A stretch of DNA of 64,000 nt from NCBI GenBank assembly GCA_021307315.1, contig JAJSPD010000001.1, positions 1,736,001 through 1,800,000 on the forward strand, read 5' to 3'. Origin of the DNA: Bisporella sp. PMI_857 (lineage: Eukaryota; Ascomycota; Leotiomycetes; Helotiales; Helotiaceae). Each line of letters starts with the position of its first letter. Position 1 is the stretch's first letter. The notes under the pieces were generated by a model. That model did no database searches. It was not told the origin of the DNA and saw only the letters and a list, made by a program, of their open reading frames with translations. Below, one piece after another: positions 36,601-48,072 of the stretch. Both the position numbers and the translations under genes were made by a program.

Positions 36601-38244
36601 CCTCGAGGCACGACATTTGACATTTCTACAGACGGGGGGCAGTCTTCTTCTGCGACTCATTGATGATTTCCTCCTCATCACCACCGAAGTATTGCACGCA
36701 AAGCAGTTTTTACAGATTATGCATGATGGACTGCCAGCGTATGGCGTTTCTATCAGCCCCGATAAGACGCTTGTCAACTTCGAGGCAACCATCAATGAGA
36801 GAAAGGTTCCTAGGCTTGTTGGCACTCGGAACTTTCCTTATTGTGGTAGTTTGATCGACACTTCAACATTGAACATCATTAAAGACCGCGAGAGGAATAA
36901 GAATACGGGTGGGTTTCCTTGCTTCGTTAGAACATTGCTTGCTAATGAGGACAGTGATTGCCGACTCTTTGACTGTGGAGTTCTCGAAAGTACCAGGCAA
37001 GTCATTCCATCGTAAGGTATTGAGTAAGTGCATCTGCATCTCTTGTTTCTTCTGACGATACTCGTGGTTAAATCTGTAGAACCAGCGTCCAATCCTTTGC
37101 TTCTGTCACTTAATCTCTCACTCTAATCATATGCTTGGCTTCACCACACTCAAAGTTGCTATGTGGTGTTACAAAACATTTCAAGAGGACACCGTTTGAA
37201 AACTAGTATATGAGTTCAAACAAGTATTCTGCTGGTACATACGACCATAGACTGAGGAGAACTGGGCATCCCGTCCGCTCTGCCATACATAAGCCTCAGA
37301 TCGGTAGACTAGTAGTTGGGTGGGTGACCACCAGCGAATCCCTACTGTTGTATGTTTTGTTTTTTTGTTTTTTTTTCTTCGCCAATATCCTTTTCTAGGC
37401 GCTCTCCGCATTTTTGGAAGGGCTTGTGAAATTGACAACAGGAAAAGTCTATGGAGAAATACTCTACGGACTATTCTCTAGCAATGGGCCAATTTTCCAA
37501 GTTGTGTTGTTGGTGCTTGACATCTGTTTTTGCCAAGGCCCAAATTCTGTGATAGCTTCCAAGGACATAATTGAAAATGCATGTTGGGCCAAGTGCTTTG
37601 AAGATACATGAATAGCTTCTATTTTACTGTTTTATTTTTATTTGTCCTTCTGAAATATTCCCATATAAAATGCTGTGTTTTGCAACCTGGCTGAGGCACC
37701 CACCTGCTGGCTTCACATAACGACATCAAACAAAGAACTGACGCAGAAACAGACTCGTTCAAACTGCAATCACACCCCATGTTCCTCGATACCTCTCACA
37801 ACTCCCTGCCGATTGTCCTTCACAATCTGCATTCCGCCTTCATCGAAACAGCCACGAAGATGTGGACCTACGCCCGCTTCCTCCCTCCTCGCTCGCACCC
37901 CTCGACAACGCTATTGGTGAAGACGGTAGAGGATCTTGTAGGGCTGGCATTTGCGCTCATCAAAGGCAAAGGAAGAAGAAAGGGAATGGAAGGGTATAGA
38001 TGTGCAGTGGGGAGAGTACAGGTGGAATGGTATGTACACGCACCTTCTGAAATCGTAACCACTTACTCACTAGCAACGCAGGCTTGCGCTGATTGCGTTC
38101 AAGAAAGTACTGGGAAGGAGACAGAGCCGGTACCAAGGGTTGCTAGCATGGATCGATCAGCAAATTAAGAGACTGAGGTCAAGATACTGGATTGCATGTC
38201 AGCGGATGGAGGGGATTGTCAAGGAGAAGCCGATCGACGATTGA
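33637..38244 (+). CDS. TERT: Telomerase reverse transcriptase
   Basis: Catalytic subunit of telomerase. Ten exons: 33637-34050, 34108-34426, 34476-34676, 34721-35064, 35111-35461, 35550-36011, 36059-36908, 36955-37023, 37753-38029, 38082-38244, giving 1149 residues. The RNA-binding domain shows HLLCQGFRKD, IPGLVAIHQNSHV and GKEGERVMIDLILDCGIF, then the T-motif region with MMYIFPRQFGLHNVFTS. RT motifs are intact: 1/2 (RLLPKQTGVRPIMNL), A (FAKVDVKAAFD, Asp about 738), B' (IPQGSVLSSLLCNYFYADLE), C (LLRLIDDFLLI, Asp 899-900), D (SPDKTLVNF). The C-terminal extension ends WIACQRMEGIVKEKPIDD. Intron 5 (35462-35549) appears to use a GC donor. Intron 8 is 729 nt, against 44-88 nt for the others, and contains a 5S rRNA gene. 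No frameshift or stop is seen, so the gene should be functional. Confidence 0.97.
37237..37355 (+). rRNA. 5S ribosomal RNA, inside a TERT intron
   Basis: 119 nt starting ACATACGACCATAGACTG and ending CTACTGTTGTATGT. The terminal helix (ACATACGAC with GTTGTATGT) pairs perfectly, and helix II pairs CTGAGG with CCTCAG. The conserved GGGCATCCCGTCCGCTC and GTTGGGTGGGTGACCACC are present, so the internal A box (near TAAGCC) and C box are kept. It lies in the sense orientation within TERT intron 8. Nothing suggests a pseudogene, but comparison with the other genomic copies is needed to say whether this one is a variant. Confidence 0.96.
37355..37376 (+). terminator. Pol III terminator of the 5S gene
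   Basis: T-rich tract (TTTT, G, then runs of seven and nine T) directly after the 5S 3' end, the usual RNA polymerase III stop. It sits within the Pol II intron of TERT. Confidence 0.85.
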
Positions 38245-39824
38245 ACTGATTCTCAAACAATGTAAATCAACAAAAGGCTCCTGATCACTAGCGACCCAAA
38301 CACACTCTAATCTGTATTCAATAAAATAAAATATGCATGTTTCCGCGCTGGGGAGCAATGATCTCTAAATATCTCGCGGTGGCACAAAAACGGCCATCCG
38401 CATCAGATGAAACATCTCCCATTACTCCTTCCCAGATTCCCCTGGCAACCATCGATCTCTTTCCTAATCTCATCACCAGGCTCGGGGACCTGTATTCCCG
38501 AGAATCACCAGCAGGTCACAAACGCATATGCATTTTTAGACCGGCTGGTCATTCGCCCGTTAAATTATTTCTTGGCTGAAAAGCATCGGGTGGGGGAAAA
38601 ACCAAGTTACCAGATCAAAGGTTCATCCTGCAGGATGACGTCCTCGGAGTGCACGCATGGGCACGCATGGAAAGTAGATAGGGCGTTCGTTTGCAATTGC
38701 TATCGAGGTATCTAGGCTGTATGTTTAGAAGGCAACTAGGATTCATGGCATGGAGTATCGTGACGACTGGGCCGTGAACTCTGAAGAAGCGTCCGGCTGA
38801 GACACAAGACTCTATGAGATACAGCTCTCCCCGGGGTTTTGTGTTTTCCTGCTACTTGTGTCTATCGATGCTGCAAGTGAGGCTCGAGCATTGTCGCTGG
38901 ACGTTTCTTCATGCGAATGTTTGCATAGGCTGGAATTATTGATCAACAAGTCTAAACAAGACGCTTTCTAAACGTGACAACGTATTAGTTCCTGGGTTGT
39001 TCGATACGATTATCCAGCAATACGCACTTGGATTAAATGAAGCTGTCAGCGGTTCGTGGGCCTAGATGATAGATACCTTTTAAGGCTCGATCCAAGTCGC
39101 CAGGAGAACCCAAATGACTCAAACTTCTGTCCACCAAAAGCTAATCAGCTTATGCAGGGCTTGCCAATCACTTTCTGCCTGTCTCCCCCCCCCCCCTCTA
39201 GGCTCTGCTGTGAATTTGTGTAGCAAGATAGACATTTCTTCATATTACCCCCGCTTATTGGCACGAGGCTACTAGAACATCGAAAGCGGGTAGTCCTCTA
39301 GTAATTCCATCTGCTTTTTCCCCCACCGCTTATCGCTCACCCTGAGTGCGACCTAAGCTGACAAATTCTACAGCCTTACAAAACCACAGCTCACTCATCT
39401 TCTACAAAGATGCAGCTCATCCCATTTGCTTAGGTACACAAATTCACCTCGAAGTTGGCGTACTCATTATTGCGTCTCGCTTATTCTCGCTAACCCTGAA
39501 TGCTGTCTCAAGCTCCTTTCTGACAGCTTGCAGGTCACTGATCACTTGTTGAAGCTGCGACTCGCCTGATCTGGTCGAACAACTTGGTATCTATTTGCTC
39601 ACTTAAATCCCACTCATCCATGTTGACCCGGACAGCAGCCTTGCTCTCAATCATCCTACAACCTTCCACAATCAAACTTGTCCAGGCAAGCCTGCGACTC
39701 ATTGCAACTAAGCAAGCATCTCAGAAACCCCATTGACCCCTGAACACTGTTTTATAAACACCACCTTTTGCATGTATGTCATTTAGAACCCCTTGAGAGA
39801 TCTCGGCTAATATCCAATTAGATC
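38245..39824. other. Intergenic region after TERT
   Basis: About 1.6 kb with no supported gene. Holds the TERT 3' end, including an AATAAAATAAAA-like tract near 38320, a C-run near 39187, and the upstream region of the hydrolase. ORFs are short and not protein-like. Confidence 0.45.
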
Positions 39825-41950
39825 ATGATGGCTAGAAGATGGCGGCCCGAGCCCCTTGAACCACAGCATACACTAGTTTACCGAAGAGTCAAGCCACCAA
39901 ATATCTATATCCGTCCACGCCGATATACAAAGAAAGGAGGCTGTAATCTATCCTCCGTCATACGCGCGCCGATTAATATCAGAGCAGATGTCTACTTCCC
40001 TGACCAACGTGACGGACCTCGACCTATCATGCTCTTCATACATGGAGAAGGATGGGTACATGGCAGTAGAAAAGACTACTCCCGTGCTATGTTCCAACGC
40101 TTTTTGGGCCAAGGTTTTGTCGTGGTGTCAATGGACTACAGACTAATGCCGGAGTCGAGCTTCAAGACGCAGAAGGATGACGTGCGGTATATCGAAGGCT
40201 GGCTGCGTAATGAAACTCTCTGGGAGGACGAGATAGAAGACCAACCACCTCCTAGCGGGAATAAGGGTGACGAACCTCCAGAACCACCGAATGATGATAA
40301 TCCTGATTCTCGAGAAGAAAAACACATGCCTTCTCCTCCACGTACTCCAGATAGGAATGCTAGTCCACGTGCTCCGAGTTACTCGCCGCAGTCTGACTTG
40401 TACGATGCAACACCTCCCAGAAAAAGTGTCAAAAGCAGGGCAACTATTCCAGATGATGAGATGCGACCATATGGGGGAGGATTCAACGTGGATATTAATG
40501 ATCCTATGGACGTGGACGATCAAGTACCGGACGACCAGCAACTTCAAATGCGGGGCGGAGCTGCATCAGACGATGATGACTATGTAGATCAAATAGATGT
40601 CGATGAAGATATGAAGCTTGATATCGAAGAAAATATCCGGCCAGCCACTCGGACACGAGATAGGAGGGTTGGGACCACGCAAGCTCGAAACGCGCAAGCT
40701 CGAACTACCCAGGCACGAAAAACTCAAGCTAGAAGTGCTCGGGCTCGAACAAACCAAGCTCGAACGAAACAGGGTCGAATCAGCCGACAATCAAAGCCGC
40801 AATCTACAAAGGGAAACTCCCAGGATGGAAAGACAACAAGGAGTAAGCAGGGCAGAAAGGGGCCGAATCGGCAAAACCACATCGAACTAGATGACAACGA
40901 CGAAGAGCACATCTCCGCTCAGGATAGCAATGCCATTTCCGAAAATGGTGTTGGGGGTGAGCCAGGTTTGCAAGGCACTGAAGTCGTTGATGAAGATATG
41001 CCAGATGTAAACCTGGAGGAAGACGGCGCCTCATCATCTGAGCCCGAACCAAAGAAAGTTAAACCAAAAAGCCTGCAGGAGGAGCTAGCTGACAGAGGCG
41101 AGGATATTGAGCTAGATGCTAAACGTATCATCGTTGTCGGCGCGAGCGCTGGGGCCCATCTAGCCCTTCTTACCGTATGTTCCCTCTTCACTTTCTCTCT
41201 TCCCTCCGTCTGATAACTAATACGTCACAGCCGACTCTCTGGAATACCTTACCAACGGCCATCATCTCGCTATATGGTCCAACAAACTTCCGCACCATAA
41301 CGTGGCGCCGCGACCTCCTTGCAGATGTTGGTGACTGCGACGTCTTGAGCCTTGCCCAGGAGCTGCGTTGGAGGGACCCACCCACCGAGATCTCAGATGG
41401 AGGCTTGGAGCGCTATGATATGATATGCCACATATATCGCGAGGAGCTATTGGGTGCATTCTTGTGCCTTGGAGTTACTGAGACGACGCGCTTTACAGAC
41501 GACACTGAGACAGAATATGAGGTTATCGTTGAGCTCCCGCTGGAAAATATCGTGAGCGGGAAGGAACTCGATGCTATCAGTAAGTAGCTTCTGATTGGAC
41601 TCGATGGGCTCCAGCTCAAGACTTGTGTTCCTATTCCATACGAAAACAACGGTAACTATCACGAGAAGCTAGTGCTGTATCTAACTTGTTTATTAGGCCC
41701 AGTGTATCTTTGCACAGAAACCCGCTATCCGCCAGTGTATCAGCTGATAGGGACCAATGACCATTTGTTCCACGCATCACAGGCCGATGAGTTGCACGAT
41801 GCGTTACGAGGAGAAGGTTATGAGTCGGTACGGCTAGAAGCTGATGGGAGAGGCCATGGCTTTGATGTTTATACAGTGCCTGGCGACCTAGATGACACGG
41901 TTTACATCAAGCCTATGGTAGAGTGGGCATATCACATAACCCAGTCGTAG
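39825..41950 (+). CDS. Alpha/beta hydrolase with a large disordered insertion
   Basis: Three exons, 39825-41174, 41231-41579 and 41697-41950, give 650 residues. The fold is split. Residues 1-150 carry the first strands and the oxyanion motif (IMLFIHGEGWVHGSRKDY, FVVVSMDYRLMPES). The nucleophile elbow GASAGAHLALLT comes only at about residue 438. The rest follows: PTAIISLYGPT, the acid region in QLIGTNDHLFHASQ, and the His in GRGHGFDVY. HGEG replaces the usual HGGG of the hormone-sensitive-lipase-like class. Between the two halves lie some 280 residues of low-complexity acidic and basic sequence, including a TQAR-type repeat at about residues 282-318. The insertion is in frame without stops, so it appears to be expressed. 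Substrate unknown; an esterase or lipase is likely. Confidence 0.88.
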
Positions 41951-42168
41951 CTGTATAAGAGTAGTAGATATAATTTTGTACTTATGCTTCCACCCCCCCT
42001 TGACAGGGTGACAATGTACCAGCTTCAGCACATTCATGCTTGGCCTCTGCCTCATGAAAGCCCGGGGACTCCTGCCTCATTCGGAGCCCAGTCACCACGA
42101 TAATCGACAAGAAGTTCTAATCCTTCAAGAGTGATGCTAAATTAAGTGATGCCTCCGGAATGTAGCTT

Positions 42169-43873
42169 TTAAAGTCCCATATTTGACTGTTTACCGAAAT
42201 CCTCAAGTTGTGTTTTGATATAGTGATGCCATTTCTGATCCAAGCAAGACATAACAGTATTCAGCAAGCTTGTGGCTCGACCTTCAAAGTACCATTTGCA
42301 CTCAAGCTTCTTCAGAATAATACAAAAATGTGCCATGAGTATTAGGGCTGCGGGGTGCCGACTACTGAGGAGATTCAAGTACGCAAGTGATAACTGCATG
42401 GGCCAGACACGAAGGGCATGCCAAGTGGTAAACTGCCTGCCCAAGTACTGGGTATGAGAGAATGCCCGAGTGAGCTCAAGTGCTGCATCACGATATATCT
42501 GAGATATTTCTTCAGACCATACATCGGCGGATGTTGGTTCTGGTATGATAGAAAGCAGATATATAAGTAAAGGGTGTAGTACCAAGTCTTCAACGGTTTC
42601 TTGTAGAGCTTCTTCTACGGGCTCGTCCCATACTGAAGCAAGCCCTTTCATGAGACCTTCCGTAAGCTGAGCCCAGACTTCACAAAGTATCAAACATCCG
42701 GCACGCATGAAATATAGCCAACTTGGTATGACATTTTGTTCCTTGTTGGAGACAAACAGTAATTCCTCGTCCTGTCTTGAGGAGGCGAAGGAGTATATTG
42801 CCAGAAGGTGAGCGAATGCGTATATCGCATCACAGTTCTCAACGTTCACATTTTCTATAGCAGCTCGATATAAGGGGAGTGCAATGGCCTGGTGCTTACT
42901 TGCTAACAAGAGAGCGTCTTGTTGATGACATGGTCTAAAATGTGCGATGTGCAGCGCTGTGCAGGCGAGAATTCCGTGCATGACGAATGGAAATCGTTGA
43001 CCAAGCTGTGGCATTGTGCTTTGCCACACTTCTGCTGTTGCGGTATCTGCTAGTGTCGACCACGTAGATGTAGTATAAAAATGCAATAGGGTGTCATCAT
43101 TCAGCGTTGTAGGGAGGTCTAAAATGCTTGGTTTGTGATGAGGCTTGTTAAAATCTTGTGCGCCAACTGGGTATAACAACATAGTGTCTTCTCTTACATT
43201 ACCGTGGTGTTCTTCAAGGAAGAGCTTCCTCTCCTTCTCACCAAGGCTGTAGTAAGGTTCAAAATGCCTCGTATATTCAACAAAATTTGGCTTTGTGAAG
43301 TACTTCAGAAGAGTGCCACGAAAAAAGCTCTGTAGAGGTGTAGCCCTCCAGTCTAAGTTTGCCTAAATTGATGTCAGTATATTGCACCATGTGGTTGCAG
43401 ATATTTAATTAGAGCACCTGTCCTGATTGTCCATGAGCATGAAGCCAGTGATTTTTCATTCTTTTCTCAGTGACGCAGAGGTGAGAACAGGTAGGATGTT
43501 CACATTTGAATCCTTGAAGAACAGGTAAAAGTGGAACTGGAAAGTCCTCAACTTTGAAATCGAGCACTGTTTCCGCATTATTCAATTTGAGCTGCGATAT
43601 GTATCGAAGGAAAGGAAGGCGATGCGATCTAAGGCAGGATGTGGATTAGTTGGTCTTTCGTCCCTCTAAGCAAACACTACGACTGATGACTTTGTCTCCA
43701 GGTAGATAAGTAGTGTTATTACGCAGTACTTGCCTTTTGATTCCGTGAGTCTCCTTTAGGTGGCGTTGAATGGCATTGGGTTGGACAGCATACCGACACC
43801 TAATACAGACAACAACCTTATATTGTGGAAGATAGTGCAGCAACTGAGCTGGGTGTGGATCACATAGACTCAT
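42169..43873 (-). CDS. OrsD-like zinc-motif protein with fungal regulator-type C-terminal half
   Basis: Three exons, 43873-43734, 43628-43418 and 43362-42169, give 514 residues. The N-terminus has two Cys/His motifs: CIRCRYAVQPNAIQRHLKETH and, after the first intron, CEHPTCSHLC followed by KRMKNHWLHAH. This pair is the signature of the OrsD/DUF3505 type seen beside secondary-metabolite genes. From about residue 180 the protein is helical (TLLHFYTTSTWSTLA, FVMHGILACTALHIAHFRP, ALPLYRAAIENV), like the C-terminal half of Zn2Cys6 regulators related to sterol-uptake factors. The first intron seems to begin with GC (GCAAGT). It probably acts as a nuclear regulator; targets are unknown. It diverges from the broken dehydrogenase at 44410. 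Confidence 0.82.
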
Positions 43874-44409
43874 CTTGGCAGCTTAGCGGGCGTCTCCAGT
43901 GCTCGAGGAACGGCACCGTCTCAGGCCAATCCTTCGTATTCAGGTAGAATAGTGCAGCGTGTATAGGGTAGGCTAAGTCTCAGTGCAGGATAGTGACGAG
44001 GCGGAGGAGGAGGGGGAATTGGAATTGAGAGCTTGAGGCATGGAACGGCACCAAGGTTAAGAATATCATGCTGAGAACCGCCTCTTTAGTGGGAAAGGGG
44101 GGCACGGGCCGTGATCCACTTACTGACGGTGTCGTACCCAATTAGAAAACCCCATATGTGATCTAGGATCCACATTAGCCCTCAAGTCGGGATATCAAGA
44201 GATACATACATACAGAAGTAAGTAGAACCAAGGTAGAACCCATGATTCCGTTAAATCCATCTATAGAGTTCGAGTCTCGCGCGAAAAATAAAATTAAGTC
44301 CAGCTAAGCTCCGGGCCCGCGGCCAATGTCGTCATGGCTTTGGTTTATATAAAGGCAGGAGAGTGGTCCCAAACACTTGATCAACGACCCTGAAAAAACA
44401 TTATAGAAC
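43874..44409. other. Divergent promoter region
   Basis: About 540 bp between two divergent start codons. A good TATA box, TATATAAA, lies at 44346-44353, 57 bp before the dehydrogenase start. A tRNA-like GTTCGAGTCTC near 44270 has no cloverleaf around it. Confidence 0.5.
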
Positions 44410-45456
44410 ATGGCTTTCACCCGATCGATACTTATAACTGGTGGTACTTCTGGACTCGGCTACCAATGTGCTCTTATTCGTAGGTTTCTCCCAGTTGGCA
44501 GACTCTATCTCGCCCAACTAGTAATCACTAATTCTTGACTTCTCCCAGTCGCACGTCAAAATCCTCAATATCTGATTATTGTCGCCTCAAGAAACTCACA
44601 AGAAGCGCATATTGCTATCAACAAGGCAACCTCCCAGGAGAATACCATCTTTCTACCTCTCGACCTTTCCTCCCGAGTCAAAGTCCGCGAGTTCGCCTCA
44701 GCATTCATCTCCTCCGATTACCCACCTCTCCAAGTCCTGATCCTCAATGCTGGTCTCCAATTCCCTTCTGGTGTTCAATACACTGATGAAGGTATCGAAA
44801 AATCCTTCGCTGTAAACCACATTGGAGGCGCTTTGCTATTCCACCTGCTTTTCCCAGCACTCGCAGACAACGCACGTATTATCCTTGTCTCGAGTGCTGT
44901 TCACGACCCAACCAAATGGACGATGGAACCCAAGTACAACACTGCAGAGGAGCTCGCACACCCTACATCAGTGACCGAGAAATACAAGGGATAGCAGCGC
45001 TACGCAAGCAGCAAGCTCGCCAACGTCCTCTGGACCTACGCCTTGCACCAACGGCTCAACAATCTCCCTAACAAGAAGATATCCGTTGTGGCTTTCAACC
45101 CAGGGTTGATGTTTGGGACAGGCTTGGTGCGTGACTATAAAGATTACTATCCAGCTTTCGTGATCTGGGTATATACCTATATTATGCCACATCTTGTACC
45201 GCTGGCTCGACTTCTCCTTGGCAGTAATGACATTATGACGGTTGAGAAATCAGGCGTGAACTTGGCCTGGCTTGCTACCAGCCCGGACTGCGAGGATGTG
45301 AGTGGTGTGTACTATACGGAGAGAATGAAAGCCAAGTCGAGTGATGACAGTTATGTTGAGGCTAAGCAGGAGGATCTTTGGAAATGGACTATTGCGTATA
45401 TAGCAACAGAAGCCGAGAAGATCGAGGGCAAGTTTGAGATCGGAAGAAAGCAGTGA
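44410..45456 (+). pseudogene. Short-chain dehydrogenase/reductase with in-frame TAG
   Basis: Two exons, 44410-44479 and 44549-45456, would encode 325 residues of a classical SDR. The Rossmann motif TGGTSGLGYQ lies at the N-terminus, NAG at LILNAGLQF, the catalytic Ser region at IILVSSAVHD and the active-site YASSK at codons about 175-179. Codon 172 is TAG (44992-44994), in GGA-TAG-CAG directly before RYASSK; the frame is open on both sides. The enzyme made from this allele would end before its catalytic Tyr and Lys. The rest of the sequence is undamaged, so the lesion is recent, a strain-specific null, a sequencing error or a recoded codon. NADP-dependent reductase activity of the intact form is family knowledge; its substrate is unknown. 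Confidence 0.85.
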
Positions 45457-46440
45457 AGGCTATTCTTGGCACTGCCGACTGAAGCCTTACTTTCTTTGTT
45501 AGATTAATAATGTAGAGTGTATAATAAATGGACCCATGTACAATGCCACGAACAATTGTCTTGCAATCTACTTTTCGCTACTTCATTTTTATGTCTCGTT
45601 GGCTTTAGTACAGGCATGAAACTTGGTTGGGAAATGCTGCTCTTAAGGCACTAAGAAGCAAAATATACATTGTCTTGGGTTTACACAACTTTATGTGAAA
45701 CTTTGTATATCCGTGTCGGTGCTTGAAACTCGCCAGTGCATACATAACTTGTCGGGACGAAACAATCATCAAACCACTGACTTCGATGTTCCCAAGAGTC
45801 AACTAGAGAACTATCATAACTTCAGCTTGAAGGCATTGGAGTACGGCAGGGCTCGCATGCATAAAGCCTTCGTTCACTTGAGCACTCTACAATGGCGTTT
45901 GCTCTCAAGCTACCCCGTCAGTAGCTATGAATCCCATAAACAAAGAAAGCTAAAATAACAAAGATCATGCCAAGCGAGGAAATTGATAATAAAATATTGG
46001 AATAGTTCTTCTATAATTGCCTACTTGTTGCGACGTAAGAGATCTCATCATGTCATGATGTAAAAAAGGCATATGCACGTGACGATGGCAATCACATTCC
46101 GATTTGGCCCGTTTGATAGAATTAAGGTGATTGGCCACTAAAGCACAATAGAACCAACGGCCTCATCCTGCTTAGAATCGCTTGATGTTGATTGGCCCAA
46201 ATAGCAATTTTGGTGGAAGTAGTACGGTGGACCATAGTGGCGGTTGTGGCTATTCCCATTCTCCCGAGGCTAATACAATCTAACCGTCAACTCTTGTGCT
46301 CTTTCTGCTGCCAATTTCGCCGCACTACCACCCTGCAAGCACCTTTACAACTGCAGACACCTGCCGCTGTATCACCAGCCTCTGTACGAGGAAGGAACAC
46401 GCTCAATTGATCAAGAGCTATCACACTCCACTCCAATATA
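45457..46440. other. Intergenic region upstream of SDHB
   Basis: No supported gene. Contains the 3' end of the dehydrogenase (AATAAATGG near 45525) and the SDHB promoter with two inverted CCAAT boxes. Confidence 0.45.
46130..46195. promoter_or_regulatory. Two inverted CCAAT boxes upstream of SDHB
   Basis: ATTGG occurs at 46130-46134 and 46191-46195, about 310 and 250 bp before the SDHB start. CCAAT is bound by the HAP/CBF complex, which in fungi controls respiratory and iron-containing proteins. The link to this gene is inference. Confidence 0.35.
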
Positions 46441-47490
46441 ATGGCCTCCCTGCGCACCACCGGCTCCCGGCTGCTCGCCAGCAGCGCACGAGCTGCATTC
46501 CGTCCTCAAATGCAGCTTCGCACCATGGCCACCGTGCAAGACACGCAAAAAGAAGTAGGCGGAACCGCAACCGCAAACAGGGGGTTCGTGCCTGAGAGCA
46601 AGACCAGTACGGTCAAGGAGCCTGCTCCAGACGCAGACGCGAGGACCAAGACCTTCCACATCTACCGCTGGAATCCCGACGAGCCATCCAGCAAGCCCAA
46701 GATGCAAAGCTATACTTTGGATTTGAATAAGACGGGTCCTATGATGCTAGATGCGCTGATCCGGATCAAGAATGAGATTGATCCTACCCTGACATTCAGA
46801 CGGAGCTGTCGTGAGGGAATTTGCGGAAGTTGCGCAATGAACATTGACGGAGTAAATACTTTGGCCTGCCTCTGTAAGTTAACTTCGCCATATACAAGCT
46901 TTCCCAAGCTTTTTTTATCCTGCATCACAGAACTTCGGACGAAATGCAATTCCCATCACATTGTGGAGCTCACGAGAGTGATGATCATGTACTAACGTTT
47001 CACCTCTCCCATCACAGGCCGCATTCCAACCGACACAAAAGCAGAATCAAAGATCTACCCCCTCCCCCACACCTACGTCGTCAAAGACATCGTCCCCGAT
47101 CTCACCCACTTCTACAAGCAATACAAATCCATCAAGCCATTCTTGCAACACAGTACGCCTGCCCCCAATGGCAAAGAATACCTGCAATCAAAAGAAGATC
47201 GCAAGAAGCTTGACGGGCTCTACGAATGCATTCTCTGCGCATGCTGCTCGACTTCCTGCCCCAGCTACTGGTGGAACAGCGAAGAGTACTTGGGCCCGGC
47301 TATTTTGTTGCAGAGCTACAGATGGCTTGCGGACAGCAGAGACGAAAAGAAGGATGAGCGCAAGGCGGCGCTGGATAATAGCATGTCGGTATACAGATGC
47401 CATACCATTCTGAACTGCTCGAGGACGTGTCCAAAAGGTTTAAATCCCGGATTGGCGATTGCGGAGATCAAGAAGGAATTGGCCTTTTAA
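46441..47490 (+). CDS. sdhB: Succinate dehydrogenase iron-sulfur subunit (complex II)
   Basis: Two exons, 46441-46873 and 47018-47490 (144-nt intron), give 301 residues. It passes electrons from succinate to ubiquinone in the inner mitochondrial membrane. The N-terminus is a basic Ser/Ala-rich mitochondrial presequence ([20 protein letters not shown]). The [2Fe-2S] ligands are in [13 protein letters not shown], the [4Fe-4S] ligands in [11 protein letters not shown], and the [3Fe-4S] region in [14 protein letters not shown]. The quinone-site residues that commonly change in carboxamide-resistant fungi look wild type here: Pro in CPSYWWN and His in RCHTILNC. The whole length is normal for fungal SDHB. 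Confidence 0.98.
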
Positions 47491-48072
47491 GGTAATTTCA
47501 GAGTGGTTGTTGCATGGTGGTGCCATAGAGCTTTTGGTATGATGAGTCAGGAGACCTGGGTTGCATGATGATCAGACGAGGAGAGGGCGCCTAATGAGAG
47601 GCATAAGACGTATGTATTGAGCGAGCACACGGCGGTGTTTTGATGGTTTCAAAAGAACAGCCAATTATACGGCACTGTGTAAATATGCATCTTATACTGC
47701 AAACTATTTTTTTGCGTTGCTACAAGATCAGATACATCTCAATGTGTGAAGTATTTCGTGGATCACATCATAATGCTATGTTATGCCCGCTGTCTGAATT
47801 GATAACTGCGGTAGGAAGTACTTTGTAAGCTAGTTCATTCTCTACTTGCACTCAATTCAAACTGGTAGGTAATCATACGTTTCTGTAATCAATACTTATT
47901 GACACTGTTTTGACTGAGGTTCCAATCTTCTCGCATCAGCCCAAATTTATAGCCCATGATAAGCATGCCAAATCACAATACTTGCAGGAACAAACCATTA
48001 TTCTGGTCGTGCCAATAACACAAGCCGCTAGTTCCATGCTTAACCCTCCTTTCAAACCCGCTCATTGACCCC
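47491..48072. other. Convergent intergenic region
   Basis: 3' flanks of SDHB and of the minus-strand gene ending at 48073. No other gene or repeat is visible. Confidence 0.45.

Noticed and set aside
37024..37752. TERT truncated by the 5S insertion
   Set aside because: Canonical donor (GTAAGT), a CTGAC branch site and an acceptor flank the insertion, and exons 9 and 10 continue the TERT C-terminal extension in frame.
44260..44300. GTTCGAGTCTC as a tRNA T-arm
   Set aside because: No matching acceptor, D arm or anticodon arm upstream.
44971..44994. A 24-nt GT-AG segment that would remove the dehydrogenase stop codon in frame
   Set aside because: Far below the minimum length of spliceosomal introns and without a branch site.
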